Positions 25,019 through 32,445 are shown, counted from the stretch's first letter. The stretch is DNA of 64,000 bases from Paenibacillus yonginensis (GCF_001685395.1 NZ_CP014167.1:2671501-2735500), one strand, 5' to 3'. Notes: generated from the letters alone by a model not told the origin. Numbers and translations are program-made.

Positions 25019-25342
25019 TCACAATCTATTTCTATATCTCTTAATGACTTTAATTATCGTAAAAACAATGCCTTGAATAACTCCAAAGAAAACCGCTTCT
25101 AATATAACTAATACTACTAGATTATTATCAAATGGGTAAAAATAAACTCCGGTTACATGCATTTTGTAATGAACCAATACACCTGATACAGTTCCAGCGA
25201 CTATTGGAAATGATACTACATGAGTGAATTTCCTTTGGAAGAGCACGGGTAACAGTGCAGGAATTAAATAGTACCATAGACTTGAATATTTATAATCTAA
25301 GAACATAGCTAGGAAAATCAAAGGGGAACAAATTAGAGTCAT
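25019..25342 (-). CDS. Small integral membrane protein
   Basis: The 107-residue product has three or four hydrophobic segments (LICSPLIFLAMFL, LWYYLIPALLPVLF, VVSFPIVAGTVSGVLVHY, LVVLVILEAVFFGVIQGIVF) and a basic tail KVIKRYRNRL, so the C-terminus is probably cytoplasmic. No family is recognised. There is no good ribosome site before ATG 25342; the frame stays open ten codons further to an in-frame TAG, reading IIRSHLFFIV, and GGAAGTGATAG lies next to an ATT there, so a non-ATG start is possible. Cassette ends GTTAGGTGACATTAATGC and GTTAGGTGATGTTAATGC pair. Confidence 0.65.
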   Translation of the reverse strand: MTLICSPLIFLAMFLDYKYSSLWYYLIPALLPVLFQRKFTHVVSFPIVAGTVSGVLVHYKMHVTGVYFYPFDNNLVVLVILEAVFFGVIQGIVFTIIKVIKRYRNRL

Positions 25343-25416
25343 TACTATAAAAAATAGATGGCTTCTAATAATCTATCACTTCCTTAATTTGCACTTTAAT
25401 TATCTGCATTAATGTC

Positions 25417-25618
25417 ACCTAACGTTCCCGTATTCACGAACCCGAGAACCTTAAGGCAGCTTCAGTTGCCGGCCGCGACCGCGGTTAGGTTCGCAGGGTT
25501 GTCCGGCTGATTCCGCTTCCTTGCTGACTGCAAATGCCTCTTCGAAACCACATCTGATAACTTCGGCCGGACCAAGGGGCGGTTTCAGCCGACCCGCCGC
25601 GTGAATATTATGTTATAT
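25417..25618. repeat. attC-like site of the gene-less cassette
   Basis: Outer arms ACCTAAC/GTTATAT; inner arms GTATTCACGAAC and CCGCGTGAATATT. 202 bp, long class, GAGAACCTTAAGG...GGTTAGGTTC and TTGTCCGGCTGA...CGGCCGGACC. Confidence 0.9.
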
Positions 25619-26049
25619 GATGGATCTGCCCCGCTTCTTCGAATAAAGACAGGACGTCGACCCACAGCCCTTGATACTCTTTAAATCTCTTTTAGTTTTT
25701 TTAAATCCTTTGATGTCTTTGTATAGATCTTTGCAATTTTTGACCTTTATCGTTTTTAAAATTCGGTCTTTAATTCCTATCGGACTTTAAATGTCTTTTG
25801 AATCGCGGGCACTCTGTGCTTTATTCTTGGATAGCCTATCGACGCGGACTTTATTGTTCTTTTTTCTGTTCGCGGGCACGTACTGCTTTTATCTTGGATA
25901 GCCCTCGGCGCGGATAAGGGTAACAATATTCTTTGATCATAAGTCAAAGATACTCCATTACCATTAAAAATCCAATTCCTTTAACTACTACAGCAACAGG
26001 ACGTTGCGGACGAACCTACTTACAAATCGTCTTTCGGGGCAGATCTGTC
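25619..26049. other. Cassette without a recognisable gene; repeated RNA-like hairpin
   Basis: No open frame of useful length with a ribosome site is seen on either strand over 430 bases. At 25804-25848 and 25871-25914 lie two diverged copies of a 44-45 base unit: both start CGCGGGCAC and share CTTGGATAGCC and CGCGGA. In each, CGCG and GGC pair with GCC and CGCG to close a hairpin whose loop keeps TTGGATAGCC, which suggests a structured RNA. The cassette ends (25612-25631 and 26037-26056) are a near-perfect inverted pair, so this is a genuine mobile unit. Confidence 0.6.
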
Positions 26050-26247
26050 ATATAACGTTCCCAGTATTCACGAACCCGAGAGGCTTAAGGCGCTACAGCG
26101 CCGGGTCCGTTAGGACTTAGCCTCGCAGTGGTTGTCGCCTGAGTTTACTTCCCTGCTACTGACTTCGCTTCGTTGTTGAATACGCTTCCTCTATCCCAAG
26201 GCGACCCAGGAACCGGCAGGTTCCGCAGCGTGAATACATTGTTATGT
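26050..26247. repeat. attC-like site of the first (HEPN) cassette
   Basis: Outer arms ATATAAC/GTTATGT; inner arms AGTATTCACGAAC and CAGCGTGAATACA. Interior GAGAGGCTTAAGG...CTTAGCCTC, GGCGCTACAGCGCC, TTGTCGCCTGAG...AAGGCGACC, GGAACCGGCAGGTTCC. Confidence 0.9.
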
Positions 26248-26289
26248 GATGTTACCGTCTCCTTCGAGTCACTACCATTAAAAATATAC

Positions 26290-26940
26290 TCATCCTTTAT
26301 CCAGCACTATGTCCAACAATATCAATTTAAAAATTTCAGCCACCCCATATAAGGAATTAATCTCTTCCACAAAATAACAATAAACACTTCTAAGTCTGCT
26401 ATCCACATTTGTATTATCTATTAAAATTGCTTTTTTTATCTCATTTCCTATGCTTTCGTATGGTTTGTGCATTCCATCATTTCTAATTGGTCTTATATGT
26501 TCATCAATAAAGTCAATAATTAAATAATTATCCTTACTAAATTTGAAAATTATATCGTCTATGAAATTGATCATTTTATAAAATTCAGACTTCTTCGAGA
26601 GTCTGTTGGCCATTTTATATTTTTTGTACTCTTTTTCTTTATTCATTTCCTTAATGATTAATTGCGTACTAGTTTCAATAAATGAATACACATTAGAATA
26701 CTCTTCTATTAATGTTCTATTTAATAGTTCTCCAAATGAAGAAAAATAGCCCTCAAACTCTTTTAAATCTGTTTCATTATCTGCAATGAAGTATGTATTC
26801 AGTACTGTTCTGCTTACCAAATCGATTTCAACTTCACCTGGAATAACATCTAAAATAGAGTCTAGCTCAGTGTTAATATTATTGGCTTTATTCTGGACAT
26901 TATTTAAGAGCAACTTATAGTTCTCTTCAATTTTCCTCAT
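26290..26940 (-). CDS. HEPN-like protein, first cassette
   Basis: The 216-residue helical protein contains RPIRNDGMHKPYESIG (about residue 150), which has the R-N-x3-H form of the HEPN ribonuclease active site, set between two long helices (FYKMINFIDDIIFKF before, EIKKAILIDN after). There is no signal or membrane segment. HEPN proteins serve as RNases in toxin-antitoxin, abortive-infection and CRISPR systems; no partner gene lies in this cassette. GGAGG lies seven bases before ATG. It sits next to the attI-like site, so it is the expected newest cassette. Confidence 0.65.
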   Translation of the reverse strand: MRKIEENYKLLLNNVQNKANNINTELDSILDVIPGEVEIDLVSRTVLNTYFIADNETDLKEFEGYFSSFGELLNRTLIEEYSNVYSFIETSTQLIIKEMNKEKEYKKYKMANRLSKKSEFYKMINFIDDIIFKFSKDNYLIIDFIDEHIRPIRNDGMHKPYESIGNEIKKAILIDNTNVDSRLRSVYCYFVEEINSLYGVAEIFKLILLDIVLDKG

Positions 26941-26997
26941 TTTTTATCCTCCATGGGTTTATAATCTTTGTAATGGTATTTTCTTTACGGTAATTTC

Positions 26998-27100
26998 AGC
27001 TAACGTCATTTATACGACCTTCATATAAATACCACATATCGGTAATTATCCGAACTTCTTCTAGTATAATCCATAAAGAGGTATAGGCGAAGTGAATTTT
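26998..27100. other. attI-like site next to the recombinase
   Basis: The minus strand shows the cassette junction GTTAGCTGAAATTACCG at 27004-26988, which fits the consensus GTTANNNGAAAT. To its right there are no attC arms; instead GTCATTTATACGACCTTCAT and ATAAATACC follow, with short TTTATA/TATAAA inverted motifs. This one-sided core between the first cassette and the recombinase is what an integron attI looks like. The right limit is arbitrary. Confidence 0.6.
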
Positions 27101-27109
27101 AATCTGCGC

Positions 27110-28216
27110 CTACTCCTGCTCCTCCAGATCCATCCGATCGAGCGGACTCTGGATACGTTGTATGTTTTTTGTGCTGACATGGGTATAACACTGGGTTGTC
27201 CGGGCACTCTGGTGACCAAGCAGCTCCTGGATATACCGGAGGTCGGTTCCGCCCTCCAGCAAATGAGTCGCAAAAGAGTGGCGCAGCGAGTGAATACTTA
27301 CTTTTTTGAGGATACCCGCCCGTCTTCTCGCCTCTTCAAACACTTTCTGGATAGTACGCTCGGTTACGTGTCGTCCGGGATTCTGTCCTGGAAACAACCA
27401 TTCCTCAGGCTGAAACTGAGCAATATAGGATTGCACCATGTTCGTAGCCGCTCGAGATAAGAGAGTATTCCGATCTTTTCTCCCTTTCCCTTGCCGGACT
27501 CGCAAGGTCTGCCTTTCCGTATCCAGATCGGCCATCCGCAGCCGTACCACCTCGCATACTCTTAGCCCGGAAGAATAGGTCAGATAGAGAACAGCTTTAT
27601 GTTTGGAATTCGTTATCGACGTTAAAAGCTTTTTCACTTCGTTTTCCGACAAAACATTAGGCAAGGTATGCTGCTTTTTAGGACGGATATACTGAATTTC
27701 ATTCACCGGGTTGTTTAACACGTATTTGGCATAGAAGCGGATCGCACTGATCGTCTGATTCACGCTGGAATGGGAGATGTGATTAGCCAGTAGAGCCAGA
27801 CAGTATTTCTGGACAGCTTCGCTGCTGATCTCGGGCACATCCGGCGGAAGGGTCTGCACAAAACGCTGTACCTGGCTGCAATAGGCCTTGATCGTCTTGC
27901 TGCTGTAACCGCACTTCTTTAACTCTTCGATCAAGACAGCACGGTTAAAACGGCTTTTGTTCCTGTCCTCCTTTTCAAACGCACCTATCCATTCGCACTC
28001 CTTCAGCAGCGTGGGTTCAAACGAAAGAAGCTTTCTTGGTAACATCTCAAGCAGCTGTAAAATGGCAGATTTCTTATACGGAACGATCCATAGTTTCTGC
28101 CCGGCATCCCAACGTCTCCCCTGAATTCTGCGGATGGACACGATATGCTCCGGATGGTAAGGCAGCTTGATGCCCAGTGAATCAGCGTTCAATTTTACAA
28201 CCTCTATCATGTTCAT
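27110..28216 (-). CDS. Integron-like tyrosine recombinase with HARP-like N-terminus
   Basis: The 368-residue enzyme has a SAM-like core-binding domain (about residues 90-190, EELKKCGYSSKTIKAYCSQV) and a catalytic domain with all six residues: Arg in SSGLRVCEVVRL, Lys in GKGRKDR, HSLRH with His and Arg, LGHQSARTTQCYTHVS with His and the nucleophilic Tyr. It ends in SPLDRMD, like IntI and XerA-type proteins. The extra helix domain that marks classical IntI (between Lys and HxxR) is absent. The first 70 residues contain GRRWDAGQKLWIVP, like the HARP domain. AAAGGAG supports ATG 28216; the longer frame to 28273 is rejected. The stop faces the array, so cassettes and recombinase are codirectional. 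Confidence 0.88.
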   Translation of the reverse strand: MNMIEVVKLNADSLGIKLPYHPEHIVSIRRIQGRRWDAGQKLWIVPYKKSAILQLLEMLPRKLLSFEPTLLKECEWIGAFEKEDRNKSRFNRAVLIEELKKCGYSSKTIKAYCSQVQRFVQTLPPDVPEISSEAVQKYCLALLANHISHSSVNQTISAIRFYAKYVLNNPVNEIQYIRPKKQHTLPNVLSENEVKKLLTSITNSKHKAVLYLTYSSGLRVCEVVRLRMADLDTERQTLRVRQGKGRKDRNTLLSRAATNMVQSYIAQFQPEEWLFPGQNPGRHVTERTIQKVFEEARRRAGILKKVSIHSLRHSFATHLLEGGTDLRYIQELLGHQSARTTQCYTHVSTKNIQRIQSPLDRMDLEEQE

Positions 28217-28283
28217 GACCTCTCCTTTTCGATAAAAAGTTACCGAAGACCGTCTCCGTCTAGTTTCCTTCAAACGCGGATAA

Positions 28284-28327
28284 CAAAAAAGGCCGCTTTC
28301 TCCCCTTATGGAAAAGAAAACCGCCTT
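28284..28327 (-). terminator. Terminator in the recombinase leader (possible attenuator)
   Basis: On the minus strand AAGGCGGTTTTCT pairs with AGAAAGCGGCCTT (one mismatch) and is followed by TTTTTTG. It lies 68 bases before the recombinase ATG and downstream of the candidate promoter at 28381-28408, so it could limit recombinase and array transcription. Confidence 0.6.
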
Positions 28328-28380
28328 CCGATGCTTTCGGAATCTATTAAACCCCTATGAAATGAATCTCCTTTCATCAT

Positions 28381-28408
28381 TCTATACGAAGCAGATGAAT
28401 CCCATCAA
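28381..28408 (-). promoter_or_regulatory. Candidate promoter of the recombinase
   Basis: The minus strand has TTGATG, 16 bases, TATAGA. It would start RNA about 160 bases before the recombinase start and could also feed the cassettes. The match is moderate. Confidence 0.4.
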
Positions 28409-28548
28409 TAGCAAGCAGCCCAAGCAGCCAGCCATTCACCCCCACTTTGTTCATTCCATTCCAACGGCGGAAATCCCCGCCTTGTAGACAACCCTACAGA
28501 AGTCACGCCTACCGTCAGTTCCCCCTGCAGAAGAGCACCTTTTCATCC

Positions 28549-28650
28549 AAGGTTCAACACTCCTTGGTTCCTGCCAAGGTTTAAACTCCTTAACAGGGTT
28601 TAACGCCTCTAAACAGGGTTTAGCGCCCCTTACAAGGTTTAACACCCCCT
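28549..28650. repeat. Five imperfect direct repeats between recombinase and PPOX gene
   Basis: Units of the form RAGGKTTAACRCCYC start near 28549, 28576, 28595, 28615 and 28634; the last four have a period of 19-20 bases, close to two helical turns. On the minus strand each contains a GTTAAACC-like core. They may be an operator array or recombinase arm sites. The rest of 28409-28690 shows nothing else clear. Confidence 0.6.
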
Positions 28651-28700
28651 AATAGGTGTAATAATAAAGAAATACCATTTACGGGAAGGTGATTACAATC

Positions 28701-29189
28701 ATGAATACGACCTCTCAAAACCAGCAAGCGGTTGAGCAAGTTCGTGAGCTGATCAAAGGCATAGAAACGGCCATGCTGACCACGGTATCGGAAGAAGGGC
28801 TGGTCTCTCGCCCCATGAAAACCCAGGAGGTAGAGTTTGATGGCGACCTCTGGTTTCTGACCAAAAAAGACACGGACAAATTCCATGAGCTGCTCCATAA
28901 CCGCCAAGTGAATGTGGCTTATGCAGGCAAATCCTTCGTTTCGATTCGAGGCGAAGCGGAGCTTGTGGACGCCCCCGGGAAGCTGAAGCAATTCTGGAGC
29001 CCGGCATACGAGAAAGTTCTAGACACGACCCCTGACGACCCGAACCTTATCCTAATCAAGGTAAAAGCAGACGCCGCCGAATATTGGGATGCGGGCAACA
29101 AGTTTAAAATGGGGAAATTTTTGTTCCGCAGACTGCTTGGCAAAAATACCGAAGATACCGATATCAACCGGACTATCGAATTAAATTAA
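28701..29189 (+). CDS. PPOX-class (general stress 26-like) protein
   Basis: The 162-residue product from ATG 28701 has the split-barrel fold of pyridoxamine phosphate oxidase-like stress proteins: ETAMLTTVSEEGLVSRPMKT, GDLWFLTKKDTDKFHELLHN, NVAYAGKSFVSIRGEAEL and the terminal KADAAEYWDAGNKFKMG. Such proteins bind FMN/FAD or heme. GGAAGG lies upstream; a GTG at 28689 would overlap it. It is divergent from the recombinase and ends at a terminator (29255-29284). Confidence 0.87.
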   Translation: MNTTSQNQQAVEQVRELIKGIETAMLTTVSEEGLVSRPMKTQEVEFDGDLWFLTKKDTDKFHELLHNRQVNVAYAGKSFVSIRGEAELVDAPGKLKQFWSPAYEKVLDTTPDDPNLILIKVKADAAEYWDAGNKFKMGKFLFRRLLGKNTEDTDINRTIELN

Positions 29190-29254
29190 GAGTCTAAGCG
29201 CTTTTCTTGGTTTAGCCTCTACTCCCCCATAAGATCCCATCCAGCATGATCAAC

Positions 29255-29284
29255 AACGCCCATCCGGCTTTCGGATGGGCGTTT
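29255..29284 (+). terminator. Terminator of the PPOX gene
   Basis: AACGCCCATCCG, loop GCTTT, CGGATGGGCGTT followed by TAAT. It lies between the convergent PPOX and TetR genes. Confidence 0.8.
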
Positions 29285-29327
29285 AATCCATGTTTCTACT
29301 CTTTTTTCGAATGTCTCCTGCCCTTAG

Positions 29328-30026
29328 TTACTTCCCCTTCCCCTTCTCCTTCTCCTTCTCCTGAATCACCTGCTCAATCCCGAGCAGAATCAGCTTCAAA
29401 CCAAACTCAAAAGCACTGTCAGTCCCCATAAGCTCGAACAGCCCATTGGTGAACATTCTGCGGAACAGCCCGGCTTCCGAATCGCTCATGGAGTCAAGAA
29501 GACGAAACATCTCCTCACTCGGAAGCGTTATCTTGTCCTTAACGATAGCGGCGACATTGCGCTCATGCTGATAGGCATCCAGCACGAAATAGAAGACATA
29601 GTTCACAAGCGTGGTGACGACTTGCATTTTCTGCTCTTGCTCCAGCGGCGTCTCTTCCACGCACAGTAACATCCGGTTGGTAAACCGGATAATATCCGGT
29701 TCGTGAGGCAGCGTCATCATCATAAGCTGCGTGGAGCAGGGATACCGGCTGAGCACGCTTCGTACCGTGACGGCCAGTCCCGTTAGCTGCTCCTTCCAGT
29801 CTCCTTCGGAGTGGAACTCTTCCAGAATGATCTTCGATACCTGGTTGGCCAGACGCTGGTAAAGATCCTGCTTGCTTTTAAAGTACCAGTACAGAGAGGG
29901 GGCCTGGATTCCCAGCCGGTCGGCGAGCCGCCTCAAGCTGAATTTCTCAATTCCCTCTTCCCCTAGAAGCCCCCATGAGGCCTCCAAAATCTTATCCTCC
30001 GAAATCTGAGGCTGCTGCTTTTTCAT
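29328..30026 (-). CDS. TetR-family repressor
   Basis: The 232-residue protein has an N-terminal helix-turn-helix (EDKILEASWGLLGEEGIEKF, LRRLADRLGIQAPSLYWYFK) and a TetR C-terminal ligand domain. The C-terminus is a lysine/glutamate-rich hexamer-repeat tail (QEKEKEKGKGK). It is divergent from the MATE gene, and three copies of an operator-like palindrome fill the gap between them, so it probably represses both itself and the exporter until a drug-like ligand binds. AAGGA is eight bases before ATG. Confidence 0.9.
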   Translation of the reverse strand: MKKQQPQISEDKILEASWGLLGEEGIEKFSLRRLADRLGIQAPSLYWYFKSKQDLYQRLANQVSKIILEEFHSEGDWKEQLTGLAVTVRSVLSRYPCSTQLMMMTLPHEPDIIRFTNRMLLCVEETPLEQEQKMQVVTTLVNYVFYFVLDAYQHERNVAAIVKDKITLPSEEMFRLLDSMSDSEAGLFRRMFTNGLFELMGTDSAFEFGLKLILLGIEQVIQEKEKEKGKGK

Positions 30027-30042
30027 ATCAACCGTCCTTTTA

Positions 30043-30126
30043 TCTAACAGTGTAAGTTTATTATTTACAGGTTTATAAATTCATGATATCATCTAACACT
30101 GTAAGGTTCAAACTAACACTGTTAGA
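30043..30126. promoter_or_regulatory. Three TetR operator-like sites between tetR-type and MATE genes
   Basis: TCTAACAGTGTAAG (30043-30056), TCTAACACTGTAAG (30092-30105) and CTAACACTGTTAG (30113-30125, a full palindrome around the centre) share CTAACASTGTWAG. Their place in the divergent gap fits self- and target repression by the TetR protein. Confidence 0.75.
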
Positions 30127-30171
30127 TTGGAACAAAATCTATCAAAATCTATAAAGAAAGCAGTGATCCAC

Positions 30172-31524
30172 ATGGATGCAGAAAACCTCCATTACTTTGA
30201 GAAAGCGCCAATTGCCAAAGCCGTAGCTCACTTCGCCGTCCCGATGATGCTGGGCACGTCAATGAGTGTCATCTATTCCATCTTGAATGCCTATTTCCTG
30301 GGCACCCTAAACAATACTGCCGTGTTAACCGCACTTGCCTTAACTTTGCCGTTGTTCGCCGTCATTATGGCATTAGGCAATTTAATTGGCATGGGCGGCG
30401 GGACTTTCATTTCGCGTTTGCTTGGGGAGAAGAAATACGAGGACGTCAAACACGTGTCTTCCTTCGCTTTTTACAGCAGCCTGGCTCTTGGTCTTCTCGT
30501 CATTGCCGTCGGCCTCCCGCTGATTGATCCGATCGTTCATGGCCTGGGCGCATCACCGGACTCCTTCGGCATTACGAAGGACTATGTCACGGTGATGCTG
30601 ATGGGTTCACCATTTGTTGTCTTATTTTTCACGCTGGAAAATATCGTTCGCTCCGAAGGGGCGGCCATCACCTCGATGATCGGGATGATCCTGAGCGTTA
30701 TCGTAAATATTATCCTGGATGCGCTGGTCATCTATGTTTTCCACTGGGGCATCATCGGCGTTGCCTCGGCGACGGTCATTTCCAACATGGTCGCAAGTGC
30801 CTTTTTCGCCTTCCATATAGGATCTGCAAGCCAATTCCTAACGATATCTCCAAAATGGTTCCGGGCTACCAAGGACATTCTCGGCAATGTGTTCAAAATT
30901 GGGGTTCCCGTGTTTATTATGAGCATTTTCCTCGGGGCTATGTCGCTGATCTTTAACCGCTTCCTGGTTGAATACGGGGATCAGGCCGTTGCGGCTTACG
31001 GTATTTCTTCCCGTTTACTGCAATTTCCGGAGTTTATTCTGATGGGCTTGTGCGAGGGAGTTGTGCCTCTTATTGCCTTCTCTTTTACAGCAAATAAATT
31101 ACGGATGAAACATACGATTGGGTTTACGATCAAGACGATCGTGGCTTTAGCCGTCCTGTTCGGCGTCGTCGTTTACCTCATTTCTGACCACTTGATCGGA
31201 TTATTTACGAATGACCCGCAGTTAATTCAAATGGGCAGCTACATTCTGCACGTCACGTTCTTATCCTTGTTTATTACTGGCATGACCACGCTGTTTACAG
31301 GGATCTTCCAAGCCACAGCGCAAGGAACCGCCGCGTTCATTATGTCCATTATTCAGGGAATTACGCTGATTCCCGTGCTGTTTATCGCCGATCGGTTGAA
31401 CGGCTTCCACGGGGTGGTCTGGTCCCTCGTCATTGCGGATGCCGCCGCGTTCCTGGTTGGAGCCGTCATGCTGTATATTCTGCGCAATAAATTGCAGCCG
31501 GATTTGGAGCAGCTGGTCCAATAG
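30172..31524 (+). CDS. MATE-family efflux transporter
   Basis: The protein from ATG 30172 has 450 residues and 12 hydrophobic segments in two halves. It begins with the MATE pattern KAPIAKAVAHFAVPMMLGTS, has the conserved GMGGGTFISRLLGEKKYED after helix 2 and SRLLQFPEFILMGLCEGVVP in the second half. MATE proteins export cationic drugs with Na+ or H+. An in-frame TTG at 30127 lies within the third operator and lacks a ribosome site, so the later start is preferred. It is controlled by the divergent TetR gene. Confidence 0.9.
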   Translation: MDAENLHYFEKAPIAKAVAHFAVPMMLGTSMSVIYSILNAYFLGTLNNTAVLTALALTLPLFAVIMALGNLIGMGGGTFISRLLGEKKYEDVKHVSSFAFYSSLALGLLVIAVGLPLIDPIVHGLGASPDSFGITKDYVTVMLMGSPFVVLFFTLENIVRSEGAAITSMIGMILSVIVNIILDALVIYVFHWGIIGVASATVISNMVASAFFAFHIGSASQFLTISPKWFRATKDILGNVFKIGVPVFIMSIFLGAMSLIFNRFLVEYGDQAVAAYGISSRLLQFPEFILMGLCEGVVPLIAFSFTANKLRMKHTIGFTIKTIVALAVLFGVVVYLISDHLIGLFTNDPQLIQMGSYILHVTFLSLFITGMTTLFTGIFQATAQGTAAFIMSIIQGITLIPVLFIADRLNGFHGVVWSLVIADAAAFLVGAVMLYILRNKLQPDLEQLVQ

Positions 31525-31576
31525 GCAGTTGGTATATTATAGGGGCTACAGCAAGCAGTTAATCCCGTTAAATTAT

Positions 31577-31615
31577 AAAAGGACAGCCGGTCAATACGAC
31601 CTGCTGTCCTTATTA
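31577..31615 (+). terminator. Terminator of the MATE gene
   Basis: AAGGACAGC and GCTGTCCTT close a hairpin with a CGGTC/GACC inner pair, followed by ATTATTTTT. The convergent AlkD-like gene ends at 31648. Confidence 0.75.
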
Positions 31616-31647
31616 TTTTTACCAATTTAAGCTCGTTAACCCAAACG

Positions 31648-32355
31648 TTAACATCTTACATGCTTGCGTTTAAAGCCAAGTTTCCCTCTGTCCACCATCT
31701 TTTGAATATTTTCCACAGCGTTTAAAATCTTGGTCTTCCCTTTATTGTCTTTGACTTCTACCAGATGTACCGCTTTCGCGACTGCCACGGCTTTATCATG
31801 AAGCGGCAAATAGGAAGTAGCCACTGTATACAGGAAATTATTCATCGCATATTTCGTCCGTTCAGGAGCATCGTGAACCGATTGTTCCACTTGTACAAGC
31901 ATCTGGCTCAGTTTGCTCTCTGAAAATTCATTATCCGGACGGCTGCCGAGCAGCCAGCAATAACAGTTCCAGCCAGCTGACATTCTTAGATCTTCGCCGC
32001 TTGCCATCCATTTATCCGCAACATCCTGGGCTATATCCGCTTCCGCCAAAGTCACCGCCACTACAAAATCGGAAAGCATGTAGAAATAGGCTGCATCCAT
32101 CCAGCGGTCATAGTCCGACTCGGTCATGGCGTTTGGTTCCGCAATCATGCCGGCAAAATACATCGCATCATAATTTCCCGTCGCATAAAGCTGCTCCGCC
32201 AAAGCTTGGTCCAGCTTCGTTTGCCTGAAAATGGGCTTCATTTCACCAGTAGCCACGCCAAACAGCGGCTCCCTCGCCCCGTTGGACAAATACATTTTCT
32301 TGAGTCTTTCCTTGCCGAGAGCCTCAAGCTCCTGCATAACCGTTTCAAAATCCAT
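31648..32355 (-). CDS. AlkD-like DNA alkylation repair protein
   Basis: The 235-residue product from ATG 32355 is helical with HEAT-like repeats: MDFETVMQELEALGKERLKK, PLFGVATGEMKPIFRQTKLD, the conserved ATGNYDAMYFAGMIAEP, and SDFVVAVTLAEADIAQD. AlkD-type glycosylases remove cationic alkylated bases from DNA without base flipping; this branch (COG4912) is less studied and may lack activity. GGAG is upstream. A longer frame to 32418 lacks a site and is rejected. Confidence 0.8.
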   Translation of the reverse strand: MDFETVMQELEALGKERLKKMYLSNGAREPLFGVATGEMKPIFRQTKLDQALAEQLYATGNYDAMYFAGMIAEPNAMTESDYDRWMDAAYFYMLSDFVVAVTLAEADIAQDVADKWMASGEDLRMSAGWNCYCWLLGSRPDNEFSESKLSQMLVQVEQSVHDAPERTKYAMNNFLYTVATSYLPLHDKAVAVAKAVHLVEVKDNKGKTKILNAVENIQKMVDRGKLGFKRKHVRC

Positions 32356-32445
32356 CGTTCTACACTCCCTCCTCCCTCCTTCTTTCGTGGGCGGCTTGGT
32401 CCACCCCGGCTGCTTCAATTATTGCCGGATTAGGACTGCAATCAA

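Larger units (their letters stand above)
6335..28216 (-). mobile_element. Integron-like gene-cassette array with its recombinase
   Basis: The region holds a tyrosine recombinase at the right end, a half-site resembling attI at 26998-27004, and 17 full attC-like sites between 9432 and 26247, plus degenerate ones further left. Each interval carries one short transcription unit, mostly on the minus strand, with the attC at the 3' side. Cassette ends share the core GTTANNNGAAAT (5' end) and GTTANNNGAWGT (after attC). Cargo is AT-rich, unrelated from cassette to cassette and rich in likely defence and toxin genes. The left boundary is uncertain because sites there have decayed; 6335 is the leftmost gene of cassette style. 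Confidence 0.85.

Noticed and set aside
9432..27004. Reading the repeats as a CRISPR array
   Set aside because: Repeats are 120-205 bases, diverged, and spaced by genes of different sizes; no cas genes are present.
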